A stretch of DNA of 64,000 nt from Maylandia zebra (Eukaryota; Chordata; Actinopteri; Cichliformes; Cichlidae). Shown here in pieces: positions 37,061 to 47,733 of the stretch; position 1 is the first letter of the stretch; the number at the start of each line of letters is the position of its first letter. The notes beneath the pieces were generated by a model. It was not told where the DNA came from and searched no databases. It was given only the letters and a program-made list of their open reading frames with translations. The position numbers and the translations under genes are program-made. The stretch covers positions 42,257,559 to 42,321,558 of the forward strand of contig NC_135181.1 of the NCBI RefSeq assembly GCF_041146795.1, written 5' to 3'.

Positions 37061-39007
37061 ATGAAGATTTTGAGCCTGAGTGCTCTGCTGAGCCTGGCAC
37101 TCAGTTTACTGTGTGCCGATATCTCAGCCCAGAAAGATGCAAGTTTGGCAAAGGTACTATATACCTGACATGTCTGTGGCGAAGGTGGATGACTCCATAG
37201 AGAAAGCTCTGCAGGTGTGGGCCAAAGTCACGCCCCTGAGGTTCAGAAGAATCTATAGCAGCATTGCTGACATCATGATCTCCTTCAGCCGCAGTGGTGA
37301 GTCCACAAAGCACACAGTAATATTATCCCATAAAGACCAATGCAATCTTAGGTGTGTGTGTTTAGTCTACCCTGATTACCCTCCAACAGGTCATGGTGAC
37401 GGCAGCCCCTTGGATGGCCCCGATGGCAATCTCCCCCACGCCTTTGGCCAGGCACTTGGGATTGGAGGAGATGCCCATATTGATGATGATGAAACCTTCA
37501 CATTCCACTCAAACACAGGTGACTCTGTGACTTTGTTCCTGATTACTGCTCAGGATGTGGCCTGACTACCTTAAACTGTGACCTGTGGTTCTGAGTTTCT
37601 GCTCTAGGCTACGTCCTGTTCATGGTCGCTGCTCACGAGTTTGGTCACTCTCTGGGCTTGTCTCACTCTGATGACCCTGGCGCTCTCATGTATTCAATGT
37701 ACTCATACAGTAACCTGGACACCTTTGTTCTGCCCTGGGATCTTAAAGGTATCAAGTCCCTTTACAGTGAGTCTTCACTTCTTCCTTTATGAAAAACTTT
37801 CAATTTGACCAAAACTTGTGGTAACACTCTACAACACAGTCTACAACTAAGGGCATAATTTCCCTGTAATTTTATTGAATGGATGCCATCAATTATATTT
37901 ATCTATAAATAATTAAAAAACACTGTACTTTTTCGGGGTCATATTATGGAGTGACTTAACCTTGGCTAACTTGAAGGTATTTTATTACAAAGTTTAGACT
38001 TGCTCTGTCATTGTGAAGCTAGATGGGCCTACAAATGTTGAGTCATTATTTGATTAAGCGAACTTGTGCACTAGTTTGTGCACTAGCTTGTCTGTGATGT
38101 CACATTGATGAAATGACCTCCAGGTCCAAATGATGACCCCTAGGGCGCCCGTCAAGCCCGACGCCTGCGACTTGACCCTGGTTTTGGACTGCGAGGAGAG
38201 ATGCTCTTCTTCAAGGGCAGGAAAGTAAAACAAATCCATGTGGAGCGTTTTTCTCCATGGTGTTGCTGAGATGATCATTTGTGTGTGATCAGGTTCTTCT
38301 GGTGTAGCCACCCTCAGCTTGTGACCCCTCAGCAGGCTGTCATCACAAACTTCTGGCCCGACGCATCAGTTATCATCGACGCTGCATACGAGAGCCCACA
38401 GTCAGACCGAGTCCTTCTTTTTAAAGGTCTGTGTCCATCTGCTGAAGCACGCTTCATCCCTCCCTCACACAGGTCCGCGATGAAATCCTCTTTACATCTG
38501 TTTGCAGGCTGCTGCGTCTGGGCGTTCAGCGGCTATGACCTCATGACCGGGTATCCTAAATCCATGCCCAGCTTTGGTCTACTCACAGCAGTGGAAAAGG
38601 ATGCCGCCCCCAAATGACCCACAGACCAGGAAGACTCTTTTCTTTGTAGGCAGCAGTTACTACAGGTATGTTCAGGTCACACCTGGGGAATATCTTGCCT
38701 AATCCCATTTCTCTTCCAGCTGTGACGAGGCCAGGGTGGACATGGACGACGGAAACCCCAAACAAGTGGATGACACCTTCCTGGAAATGAGCTCCGGAGT
38801 GACAGCGGCTCTGTTGTACAGAGGTGAGCATCTGTCCAGCTGTTTTCAGGGTCTTTGGGCTGTAATGCAGAACAAACAGGTGACGTGTGTCCCGCAGGTT
38901 TCTTCTACCTGTACAGTGGACCATACATGTACGAGTTCAGCCAGAGGACGGGGAAGCTGCTCCGTGTGCTGAGGAACAGCTACTTCCTGTCCTGCTTCAA
39001 ACTCTAG
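37061..39007 (+). pseudogene. MMP13-like matrix metalloproteinase, unprocessed pseudogene
   Basis: A signal peptide (MKILSLSALLSLALSLLCA, 37061 on) is followed directly by the catalytic domain. The propeptide with its cysteine switch is absent and the frame changes at the joint near 37135. Exon-like blocks are about 37140-37296, 37390-37518, 37608-37766 (zinc motif [11 protein letters not shown] and Met-turn ALMYSMY), 38124-38220, 38293-38426, 38508-38665, 38720-38823 and 38898-39007. They cover the catalytic and hemopexin domains, ending SGPYMYEFSQRTGKLLRVLR. Lesions are a stop/shift at about 38142, another shift at about 38190, a donor reading GA instead of GT after 38220, and a frameshift at about 38610. 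MMP13 group enzymes cleave collagen outside the cell. Introns are retained, so this is not a retrocopy. Confidence 0.75.
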
Positions 39008-39212
39008 ACCCATTGACAAGTTCACACAAAATCCCAAATTAAAGGAGAAGAAGAGCCAATCATTTTTTAATGATTTCACTGAGCTCAGGTGTTTCTGTAA
39101 CGTCACTGCTTTATAAAGTTTTCAATATAAATTTCCCTGTGGCACAGTCGTCCTTGTTTATTTGCTGCAAGTCAACCTGTGAACATCACACACATCAAAC
39201 ACAAACCAGTTA

Positions 39213-40252
39213 CCGTATTTCCCGGACTACAAAGTGCACCTGAATATTAGCCGCACAAGCTAAAATCAGGGGGAAATCCTGTTTTGTACATACATTAGCC
39301 GCACCTGACTAAAAGTCGCAGGTGTTTCAATGTTGACTTATCATATGTAAGAGAATATGCACAAAGGGAATTGTCAGGAAAGAGATGGCTGTTTGGAGAC
39401 ACACCCCTTTTATTAATATTTTGAAAAACAAGTTACGGGTACATATTTGCATAACTTTTTAGGTATATGTACAAGTAGTGGTAATTACAAGTACGAAACA
39501 TGTACTGTGCTTCATAAATGAGTAACAAATGTAGTACATAACAATAACCTACAGCACACCAGAAAAATAGATTCGGACTACCTTTTAGGCTCAGGTGCAG
39601 CGACACGGCTTTAACAAGAAGAAAAGTCAGTCATTCACCACCATCTTTCTCTTCTTCCTGCGCACTAAAACCACCAAAGTCCTCTTCTCCAGTGTCGGAA
39701 ACGAACAGGCTCAGGATGGCTTCGTCATCCACTCTCGGCTCCTTTCCTTCGTTGTCACTTTCAAAACCAGTGTCAGAGTCGAACACCCTCAGAAGGGCCG
39801 TGGCGGTGTCCTCTCCATCATGCAGCAGTCCAGCCCTTCGAAATCCGTAGGTGATCATGGATGTTTTCACACTTTTCCACGCTGTCAGAATCCACCAGTG
39901 GAGTTGAGCATAACTTGCTTTTCGCAAGTTTATCGCTGCTCGTCATCCACGCCTCCCGTTGAACGCGTAGCGCTACTTTGAAGTTTGTTTTTCGCGCTAC
40001 TTGTACGGCACTATGTTGCCTGGCGGACGGACATGTGACCAACATACCACTCTTGAACCCCGATACTGTGTGTCTGATCACATGCCCTTCTGCCAGGCAA
40101 CGTAGTGCCGGACAACAGCGGAACAAACAAAACAAATCACCTTACGATATCACAAAAATCATGGACAATCCATAGAAAAGCCGCACCTGACTAAAAGCCG
40201 CAGGGTTCAAAGCTTGTGCAAAAAGTAGCGGCTTATAGCCCGACAATTACAG
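39213..40252 (-). mobile_element. Pogo-type DNA transposon, degenerate
   Basis: TA flanks (39211-39212 and 40253-40254) bound inverted ends ACCGTATTTCCCGGACTA and, inverted, ACTGTAATTGTCGGGCTA, with internal repeats of GCCGCACCTGACTAAAAG. On the minus strand about 39990-39631 encodes the tail of a pogo/CENP-B-type transposase (WWILTAWKSVKTSMITYGFRRAG, then an acidic tail). The rest of the gene is missing. Related copies lie at 44222-44485 and 60296-60802. Confidence 0.65.
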
Positions 40253-42200
40253 TAAATACATCATGTCTAGGTGTGTTACAGCCTGAGGTGACACAGGTAC
40301 ACACTACGGTATTTAAGGGACAAGTACAACTTTACTTGAATAAAGGGGCAAAAATACTTAGAGTATAAAACCAGTACCTGTACGTTTCAGGTGATACTCA
40401 TATCAGAATATGGTAACACAAACTTTATTTAAACTGAGGGTCTGACTGAACATCTGTATTTACTGCTGCCTCCACACTTGGACAGGTAAACGAGAGTGTA
40501 CAGTGGGGTTTGGCAGATGGAAGAACCACAGAACTGGTAGTAGTGGTGCATCATGGGAAAGAGAGTCAGTCAGAATTAAATTAATGAAATAAATAAAAGT
40601 TTGTTTTAGCAGGTTGGTCAATATGTAGAGTGGAATGAGAGTGCCCTCTCCTGGACCTGTGAACAAACTGCAAGCAGCTGCTGATCTTACTTTGAATGGA
40701 AACACTGAGTTTGAACCACACAGACAGCCAATGAAAGTGAAGCTGGACAGGTGTGAGTCACACCTGTGGGTAACCCTGGGACAGGTGACAGAAACATCTG
40801 CTTTCATATGTCGGTTTAAGGACTCACAGCTATCTTAGAGACAGGAAAGTAATGCAGTGCTTTTACATAAACGCTGTAGTTGTTTGTTAATGTCAGTGAT
40901 GTCATTATAAAGAGCTCATCATTTAGAGCAACAGAAGGTGTGATCTGATCAGAGGTTTAAACCAGCTGTGCGCACATCTGTTCAGGTACAAAGTGTAGCA
41001 GCGACCATCTCCTGTTGTGTCCTGAGCCAAGCTTCAGGTGAGTCTGACTAGAGGCTCAGAAACAGGAAGTGAGCTGAGAACTGTTACTGTTACCAGAATT
41101 GTATTGTGTAGTACTTTACAGTAGTTAAATACTGTACTAGGATCAGTTCAAGTAGAACTGAAATAAAAATGGCTGCGGTTACAGAGGAGTGTGATGTCTG
41201 AACAGGATAAAACTGATGATCTTCACTGAGTGTGCTCTTATTGCGTGCCTGCAGGAAGGCTAGTGTTTGCTGTTCTCCAGAAAAAGAACTAGAAGAACTG
41301 CAGGTCTGAGTAAAACAGACCTGCAGTTCTTCTAGCCCTGACTGGCCAGTTGATGGTGTGCACTCTACTGAGGTCACATTTTGGGATTGCCAGGGATCGC
41401 TCGAACCCCCACAGCCGTTACTGAGGTCACATCAGTCTGATGACCTGCTGATTTCGATACCTCAGCTTCATATCTGTCACTGACTCTGACCACCTGCTCC
41501 CTCTCACCTGCCTGTCATAGCCTGTCTCAGGCTGTGTGATGTCATCAAAGTGCGACAGTGAAGACTGATCTGCATGATTTTATAACAATACTCTGAGTGA
41601 ATGCCGCTGCTGCTGATGAAGATGATGTTATGGTCATTGACAGCAGCGTCCATCTTACTCTCTCTGGAGATCAGGCTGGAGATGATGGAGATGATGATAT
41701 ACAACATCAGTGACATTATCTGTGACATCAGACAGCAGGATGAAGTTTATGTAAGATGAAGGTCTGACTGTTGTGGGTGAGCTGTGGGTGATGTGATACT
41801 GATGCTGATCCAGGACTAGCTGAGCTCAGGTACACGATGAGATGCAGAAACACTGAAGCACCCCAACACCTGCAGGAGGAGTTACTTTATCAGGTTACTG
41901 AGGAGGACTGAGACATCGCCATCATGAAACGGACCATCGATTATTCATGTCTGACTGATCTGACATCAGTCAGAGGAGCAGCTGAGCTGGATCGTTGCTG
42001 CTGATGATGAAGTAACCGTAGATACATACAGGTAATAATTACTTTATTTACACAGCTCCAAAGCCACAGTCTCCTCGGTCTGCTCTAATGATTCACTAAA
42101 TTAAGGCTACAGAGCGTGCTGCCTCTTCATTGGTCGCTCTTTAACGTTTGTCACGTGTCCTGAGCTGGACTCGAACCCGCGCTCTCCGGCTCTTGTCAGC
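40253..42200. other. Intergenic, no gene seen
   Basis: No convincing exon or recognised transposon. A perfect 19-bp inverted repeat with a 9-nt loop lies at 41289-41335. A B-box-like GGTTCGAGTCC (minus, about 42165-42175) has no matching A box. Confidence 0.5.
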
Positions 42201-42239
42201 AGATGTTTTTAAATAAAGTTGGACTGGGAACGCCTTCCT

Positions 42240-42374
42240 CCTCCTCCCTCCTCCTCGGGGCGGAGCGCCAGCACTCCTCTGAGGAGGAGTCTGTCTCCTC
42301 CTATAAAGAGGATCCCCGCTCCTCCTCCTCCCTCTTCTTTCTCCTCCGGCGGATCCTCGCGGTTCCTCTTCATC
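42240..42374 (+). promoter_or_regulatory. eef1b2 core promoter and 5' TOP-like leader
   Basis: TATAAA at 42302-42307 precedes a pure-pyrimidine stretch (CTCCTCCTCCCTCTTCTTTC, about 42320-42350) 25-45 bp upstream of the ATG. Translation elongation factor mRNAs, including eEF1B subunits, are established 5' TOP mRNAs controlled by mTOR. The exact cap site is not determinable from sequence alone. Confidence 0.6.
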
Positions 42375-44884
42375 ATGGGTTTCGGTGACCTGAAGTCAGC
42401 CTCCGGCCTCAAAGTGCTCAATGACTTCCTGTCCGACCGCAGCTACATCGAAGGGTGAGTGCCGGGAACCGTCGTAAAGCGGGAGAAACTGCGACCCAAA
42501 ATAGCCGTCATGTTGGGTCCATGCTGAGCTAACAGTTAGCTGCCTTGATTAAAGCGCTAAAGAAAGGAAACCGGAAAGGGGACGGTAATCTGGCGCGAGA
42601 GGTGCACCAGTCTTGGAAGGAGGGGTAGGGTCCGGGCCGATGCCGTTTTTATTCACTTCCGTTTGACGTGACAAGCTGTTAGCTTGTTAGTCCGTTAGCC
42701 GCATGCTGCTAACGGCTGCGCGCCGCGAGGCTGCGCGCTGACTCACGTGGACTGAGTGAAGTCCTGCACCTGCTCTTGGAGTACCCCTAACCAAGGTCAT
42801 GTGTTCTCTCCTCAGGTACGTACCCTCCCAGGCTGACGTGGCGGTCTTCGAAGCTATTTCGGCTCCGCCCCCTGCTGACCTGTACCACGCAGTTCGCTGG
42901 TACAACCACATCCGGTCCTACCAGAGCGAGAAGAGCAGGTGAGCGCTGCTGACATCATGGGGTGAATACCGGTGTGCTGGCGGCAGCAACTAAGCCCCGC
43001 CTCCTGTTTTAGTCTTCCAGGTGTGAAGAAGCCCCTGGGTCAGTACGGGCCCCTTGGAGTGGCCGACACCACCTCAGGCTCCGCCCCCACCACAGCCAAA
43101 GACGAGGACGATGATGACATCGACCTGTTTGGTTCAGATGAGGAGGTGAGGAGGTGGTGATGTCACCATGACGCTACAGTGTCATGGTCACTCTAACCTG
43201 AGTTTTGTTTGACAGGAAGATGCTGAGGCGACCCGGCTGAAGGAGGAACGTCTCGCCGCCTACGCTGCCAAGAAGTCTAAAAGTAGGTCCGCCCCCCTCG
43301 CAGCCAATGCATAATACAGACTCTGTGATGATTAACCAATCACCATCTTTCGGCTGACGCCTGATGGACGCCTTTTCTGCCTGACGAGTCCCACCCTTGC
43401 ACGGCTCGTGGCTCGCTCAGTTTCCACAGTAACTAACCACTCCCCTGTCCTGCAGAGCCCGCAGTCATCGCCAAGTCTTCGATTCTATTGGACGTGAAGC
43501 CGTGGGACGATGAGACTGACATGGCGAAGCTCGAAGAGTGCGTACGCAGTATCCAGATGGACGGGCTGGTGTGGGGCCAGTGTGAGTACTACTGCATACA
43601 CTACTACACACACCACTGTGGGGTCAAAGTATTACACACAGGGTTGGAGTCAGTATTTGGATAGATGGGCTGGTGTGGGTACTGCACAGAGTAATACTAC
43701 TGGTAGCACTGCAGTAGCATTACAGTAATCATTGTACCAGATGATGTGGTGGTAGTAGTAGTGTCTAACACTCGGAGCAGTAGTGAGGTACTGATCAGTA
43801 CTCTGTCAGTTCAGTCATTGATAACGCTGTGATCATTGATTATAGATGAGTACTGATGGATCAATGGAGCTGATCAGTTATTGGGTGGATCAGTATACCT
43901 GTGACACCTGAAGTAATGATTATATATCATTACAGGCTAGGGCTGGGCCATATCATACCGTTCACGGTAATGCCGGTATAATGTTGGGCAACAAAAAGAA
44001 AATGAAATATCGCGATAGAATATGGGAAAAACGCGCATGCACAGTGCCTTTGTTTTCATACGCACATGGCGCCAAAAGCATGACTGAGAATGAGAAGGGC
44101 GAAAGTTGGTTTGTAAAAATGCTGCAACCTCAGTGGTGTGGAACTGGTTTAGCTTTCGTCCGTCAGATACACAACAAAGCACTATTTTTGGTAGAGCATG
44201 CTAGCGGGCCGTCGTTATTACCATGTTGTTTGGAAAATACGGCACACTTAAAATCAGTCCTTTGATTCTTCTGAAAATCGACAGAGCCCCTTATAATCCC
44301 GTGTGCCTTATGTATGAACTCTGGTTGTGTTTACTGACCTCGAAACTATTTTATGTACACGGCGCTCGAAAATCTGTCAAATGTTTCAGTACGACTTTGC
44401 TAAGCTACAAAGTCGCACCGCTTGATGGATTGTCGGAGCAATACGGCTGTCGTAAGCGGAGCGATACGTACTGTGCTTTGACATAGTGTGTGTGTGTGTG
44501 TGTGTGTATAACCTCTTAAGTGTTGTGGACATTATACATGGTTATGCTGAGGATATGTCGGCCAGTTTCCACTGGAAATGCCTTTTGGTTAAACTGTCAG
44601 CGAAGAATTTGCATTTGCACTGTTAAATATTTATATAACTTTGATGCACATAAAAACCGGCTGCTTGTTGAAGTGAAAATACATTGTTTTTATTTTTATT
44701 TGTTTTGCCCTAATAAAGTTGTGGAGTTGTAAAGTATTTTGTCTCGTGTCAATTATATCGTCAGTTATAGCGTTATTGCAAATTTTTGAATGTATATCGT
44801 GATAAATATTTTTGGTCATATCGCCCTGCTCTAGTACAGGCTCATTTTGATGTTCTGAACTGTTTATTGATAATAGGTTATTGA

Positions 44885-44924
<40 letters not shown>

Positions 44925-45366
44925 AGTGTAATATTGATCAGGCTCACTGATGATCTAACTCACCATCTTTCGGCTGATCACTGATGGACTCTTATTGATC
45001 TGAGAGCTTCTGATCACTGACCAATAACCCGATGGCTGCAGCTTGTAGTCACTGATCGATAACTTTGCTTAATCTGTCCTGCAGCCAAACTGGTTCCCGT
45101 GGGTTACGGCATCAAGAAGTTGCAGATCAACTGTGTGGTGGAGGATGACAAGGTGAGTGGCCTGTTACTGCTTGTTGATCAGGTGTCTGTCAGGTTGATT
45201 AGATCACCTGTGACACACCTGCAGCAGTAAATGCTGTTACCTGTGTGTGAGCTCACCTGTGTGATGTCACCTGTCTCAGGTGGGCACTGACATCCTGGAG
45301 GAGAAGATCACGGAGTTCGAGGACTTCGTACAGTCGATGGACGTCGCTGCATTCAATAAAATCTGA
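42375..45366 (+). CDS. eef1b2: Elongation factor 1-beta (eEF1B alpha subunit)
   Basis: Seven exons (42375-42454, 42816-42938, 43013-43145, 43216-43282, 43456-43581, 45085-45152, 45280-45366) join in frame to 684 nt, or 227 residues, matching the family length. The protein is the nucleotide exchange factor that recharges eEF1A with GTP in the cytosol. Seen in order are a GST-C-like N-terminal part ([41 protein letters not shown]), an acidic linker with [13 protein letters not shown] (about residues 99-113, a known CK2 target type), and the C-terminal exchange domain ([46 protein letters not shown]). All splice sites are GT-AG. The poly(A) signal AATAAA starts one base after the stop, so the 3' UTR is very short. 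Introns 4 and 5 host snoRNAs. Confidence 0.96.
43319..43390 (+). ncRNA. snord51: Box C/D snoRNA SNORD51 (copy 1), eef1b2 intron 4
   Basis: The terminal stem GACTC (43319-43323) pairs with GAGTC (43386-43390). Box C is GTGATGA (43325-43331), box D' CTGA (43354-43357), C' TGATGGA (43362-43368) and box D CTGA (43381-43384). The guide CACCATCTTTCGG just before D' is complementary to 28S rRNA CCGAAAGATGGTG. Counting five bases from D' places the methylated base on the second A of CCGAA, the known SNORD51 target. Mammalian EEF1B2 also hosts SNORD51 in an intron. Confidence 0.88.
43938..44833. mobile_element. hAT-like element in eef1b2 intron 5, with pogo-related insert
   Basis: Ends TAGGGCTGGGCCATAT and, inverted, TAGAGCAGGGCGATAT are flanked by 8-bp repeats that match at 7 of 8 positions (TTACAGGC 43930-43937 and GTACAGGC 44834-44841). 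The inside at about 44222-44485 resembles the left part of the pogo element at 60296 (CGGCACACTTAAAAT, TTATGTACACGGCGCTC). GT repeats lie at 44486-44506 and 44889-44922. No intact coding region. Confidence 0.65.
44942..45007 (+). ncRNA. snord51: Box C/D snoRNA SNORD51-like (copy 2), eef1b2 intron 5
   Basis: GCTC (44942-44945) pairs with GAGC (45004-45007). Box C reads CTGATGA (44947-44953, first base off consensus), D' CTGA (44974-44977), C' TGATGGA (44982-44988) and D CTGA (45000-45003). The guide CACCATCTTTCGG before D' is identical to copy 1, so it targets the same 28S adenosine. It lies about 77 bp upstream of the exon 6 acceptor, a typical placement for intronic box C/D RNAs. Confidence 0.83.
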
Positions 45367-45530
45367 AATAAAAGCTCTGCACCATACACTGTGTCTGACT
45401 CACCTGTACACACACTCACACCTGTGGTTAAGGGACCTGTAGCACTGAGCAGGTGGAGCTCAGGGGTGCTTTCAGGTAAACTCAAAGGTGATCCTAAACT
45501 CAGGTGCAAGTAAGCCTAAGATTAAACCAC

Positions 45531-46250
45531 TAAGGCTACGTTCACACTGCAGGCGAAAGCGCATCAAATCCGATTTTATTTTAATTTTATTTTTGACCCT
45601 ATGCGACCCATATCCGACCATGGTATGACAGTGTGAACAGCACAAATCCGATCTGGGTCCCTTTCGTATGTGGTACTGAATCCGATACATATCCGATGTT
45701 TTAGAAAGTGACTACTGTTTGAACGGTCATGTTGCATTATATCAGTCTTTTACGTCACTGACACAAGACAGACACAAATTATCAGTGCCCGAGAACACAT
45801 CGCCAACGCTTCCTGGCCATCCAGTGTAGATGTCAGTGAAACTGTTGGGAAGACAACGTTGGAGAAACGTGAACATTTTCTTTGTTCTGTATAATCTGCA
45901 GATTCTGACAGAAATCTGCAGCTATCCTTTGAAGCAGCGCTCCTCTAAAACAGCAATAAGGATCATTATTAGGTTATCTACATTATTATGTAAATAACAA
46001 AATAACTTCAAGCAAAAATTGGGAAACGTAAAGTCCAAAGTCTTTATATTAAGGCCATCAGTCAAACAATACTGTTTGCTCTGGGTCTAAACAGCACGTT
46101 GTGTGTGTGACGTCTTCTTTTGCGCATGCGGCCGCTTTGAGCGTTCACACTAGTGCGCGTTTGGTGTCGCATTTTATTTGTAGTGTGAACAAGCAGACAA
46201 AAAAAATCGGAATTGAGCATTCAGACCTGCAGTGTGAACATAGTCTTAGT
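45531..46250. mobile_element. MITE with about 25-bp inverted ends
   Basis: The left end TAAGGCTACGTTCACACTGC and the inverted right end CTAAGACTATGTTCACACTGC bound about 720 bp without coding capacity. TGTGAAC motifs recur inside. A target duplication was not clear. The type matches common fish hAT MITEs. Confidence 0.6.
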
Positions 46251-46469
46251 CAGCTCAAACTTTATTTAGGGCACACTCAGTCGACGCATCCTCTTCAGTG
46301 GATTCAATTAAAGTCTGTTTCATCACCTGAGCTAGTTCATCAATCATTGTATTAGTCTGTGCAGAGTGATGATGTTCATCCCAAGCTCATGATGTAATGT
46401 GCAACTTGAGCTGTGATTGGAGGACAGAAACAAGTAACTTTTATTTTTTAAACCCTGGAACCCGGGCTG

Positions 46470-46655
46470 TAGAGGCTGCACTTCTCCGTGCGGCCTGCTG
46501 GCGGCGGCACGCCCCCGTTGTGTTGCAGCGAATGGATCCGTGGAAGAAGAGTCGGACCGGAACTTAAACAGAGGGGGGTAGCAACGCGCGACGGCGGAGC
46601 GCTTTTAAATCTGTGGAAACTGAACAAAAGCAAGAAGAACAACAAACAGCGGAAG
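46470..46655 (+). other. Candidate zdbf2 5' noncoding exon and promoter region
   Basis: A GC-rich stretch with many CpGs ends at AGCGGAAG|GTAAAC, a good donor at 46655. Further possible leader exons end at 48985 (GCCAG|GTAAG) and at 51262-51346 (CTCCAG|GTGAGT). They lie on the plus strand upstream of the zdbf2 start codon. The link is inferred from position only. 46656-47435 and 47511-47725 show no other gene. Confidence 0.4.
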
Positions 46656-47435
46656 GTAAACGGTTTCTGTCCGCCCTGACGTGAATGCACCGAGCCCGCA
46701 GACAGCCACTCAGCTGCTCTTTCGGCCTGACCTAGCGGGCTAACCATGCTACCGCATAGCCAGGTGCTAATGCTAACAGCTGCCGTGAGGGTAAAGCCAC
46801 GTCACCGGCAGCATGACGAGCGGCGTCGTCATGGTTACCGCGAGTCCGGTTTAAGTCGGGGTTAGCGTGAGTTTAACCAGCCAGGCTTAAGAGGGGAGGT
46901 TAGCACGCGGCTAGTTAGTTTCAGTCAGAATCAACCAATTAGAGCTCGGTTCAGGCGACAGTAGCCAATCAGAGCGCAGGGAGAGCAGGGCTCTGAGTGG
47001 TCAGTCGAAGGCGCCTTTTGTTTACAAACAAATAACTGACATAATTGCTTGTTTATTCAGAGTTACCATGGAAACGGGAGCTGGTTATAAACACACTGCG
47101 TTAACCGCTGGTCACATAAAAGCAGTGGAGCTGGCAGTGTTGAACCAATCACAGGTGTTTCATGGGTCATGTGAATCTTCCACAGAAAATGATCCCTATG
47201 AGAGACACCAGAGATTTCATCAGATGGTGATAAAGATCTACACACAACATAATAAACAGTTTCAGTAACACAGCGGTGTGACAGTGAGACGCTCAGTCTA
47301 AGCTTCAGTCAGTGGTTCATATGAAATCAGTAAGTCTCACTGAAAACATCTGGAAATCAAAGAATCAGTGACAAGGTCAGCTGACCTGAAACTCTGAACA
47401 TCACAATTAGATTGGTAAGAAGATGTAGCCCCGCC

Positions 47436-47510
47436 CCTTTCTCTATGAAGCGCCTTGAGGCGACTTTTGTTGTGATTTGACCGTATATAAATAAAATTGA
47501 ATTGAATGTA
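47436..47510 (+). repeat. L2 LINE 3' tail
   Basis: The sequence TCTATGAAGCGCCTTGAGG through ATATAAATAAAATTGAATTG is the same tail found at 8440-8519. Confidence 0.8.
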
Positions 47511-47733
47511 AGCATGCAGGTTAAACACTGGGTTAACCTGAAGCAGCGGTCCTTCAGTCAGTAAAGCAGCTCTGCGTAAGTGGAGGTCACACAGGAGGCT
47601 GTTTAATTTACATATGAATCATTTTATTAGCAGACACACCTGCACTCAAACACCAATCACAGCACAGCATCGCCTGTACTGCACTCACATATGCTCATGT
47701 ATGGGACTCCTCCCCGCTGACATGGTGTGTAAC

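Noticed and set aside
39595-39981. 128-codon plus-strand ORF
   Set aside because: It is the opposite strand of the pogo transposase tail.
41504-41728. 74-codon minus-strand ORF rich in Ile/Ser
   Set aside because: No homology recognised, no splice or promoter context, and a length expected by chance.
42150-42215. tRNA-like B box GGTTCGAGTCC on the minus strand upstream of eef1b2
   Set aside because: No A box or cloverleaf could be drawn with the surrounding bases.
42455-43012. SNORA41 in eef1b2 introns, as in mammals
   Set aside because: I found no convincing H/ACA pair of hairpins with ANANNA and ACA boxes in introns 1 or 2. An Infernal search could overturn this.
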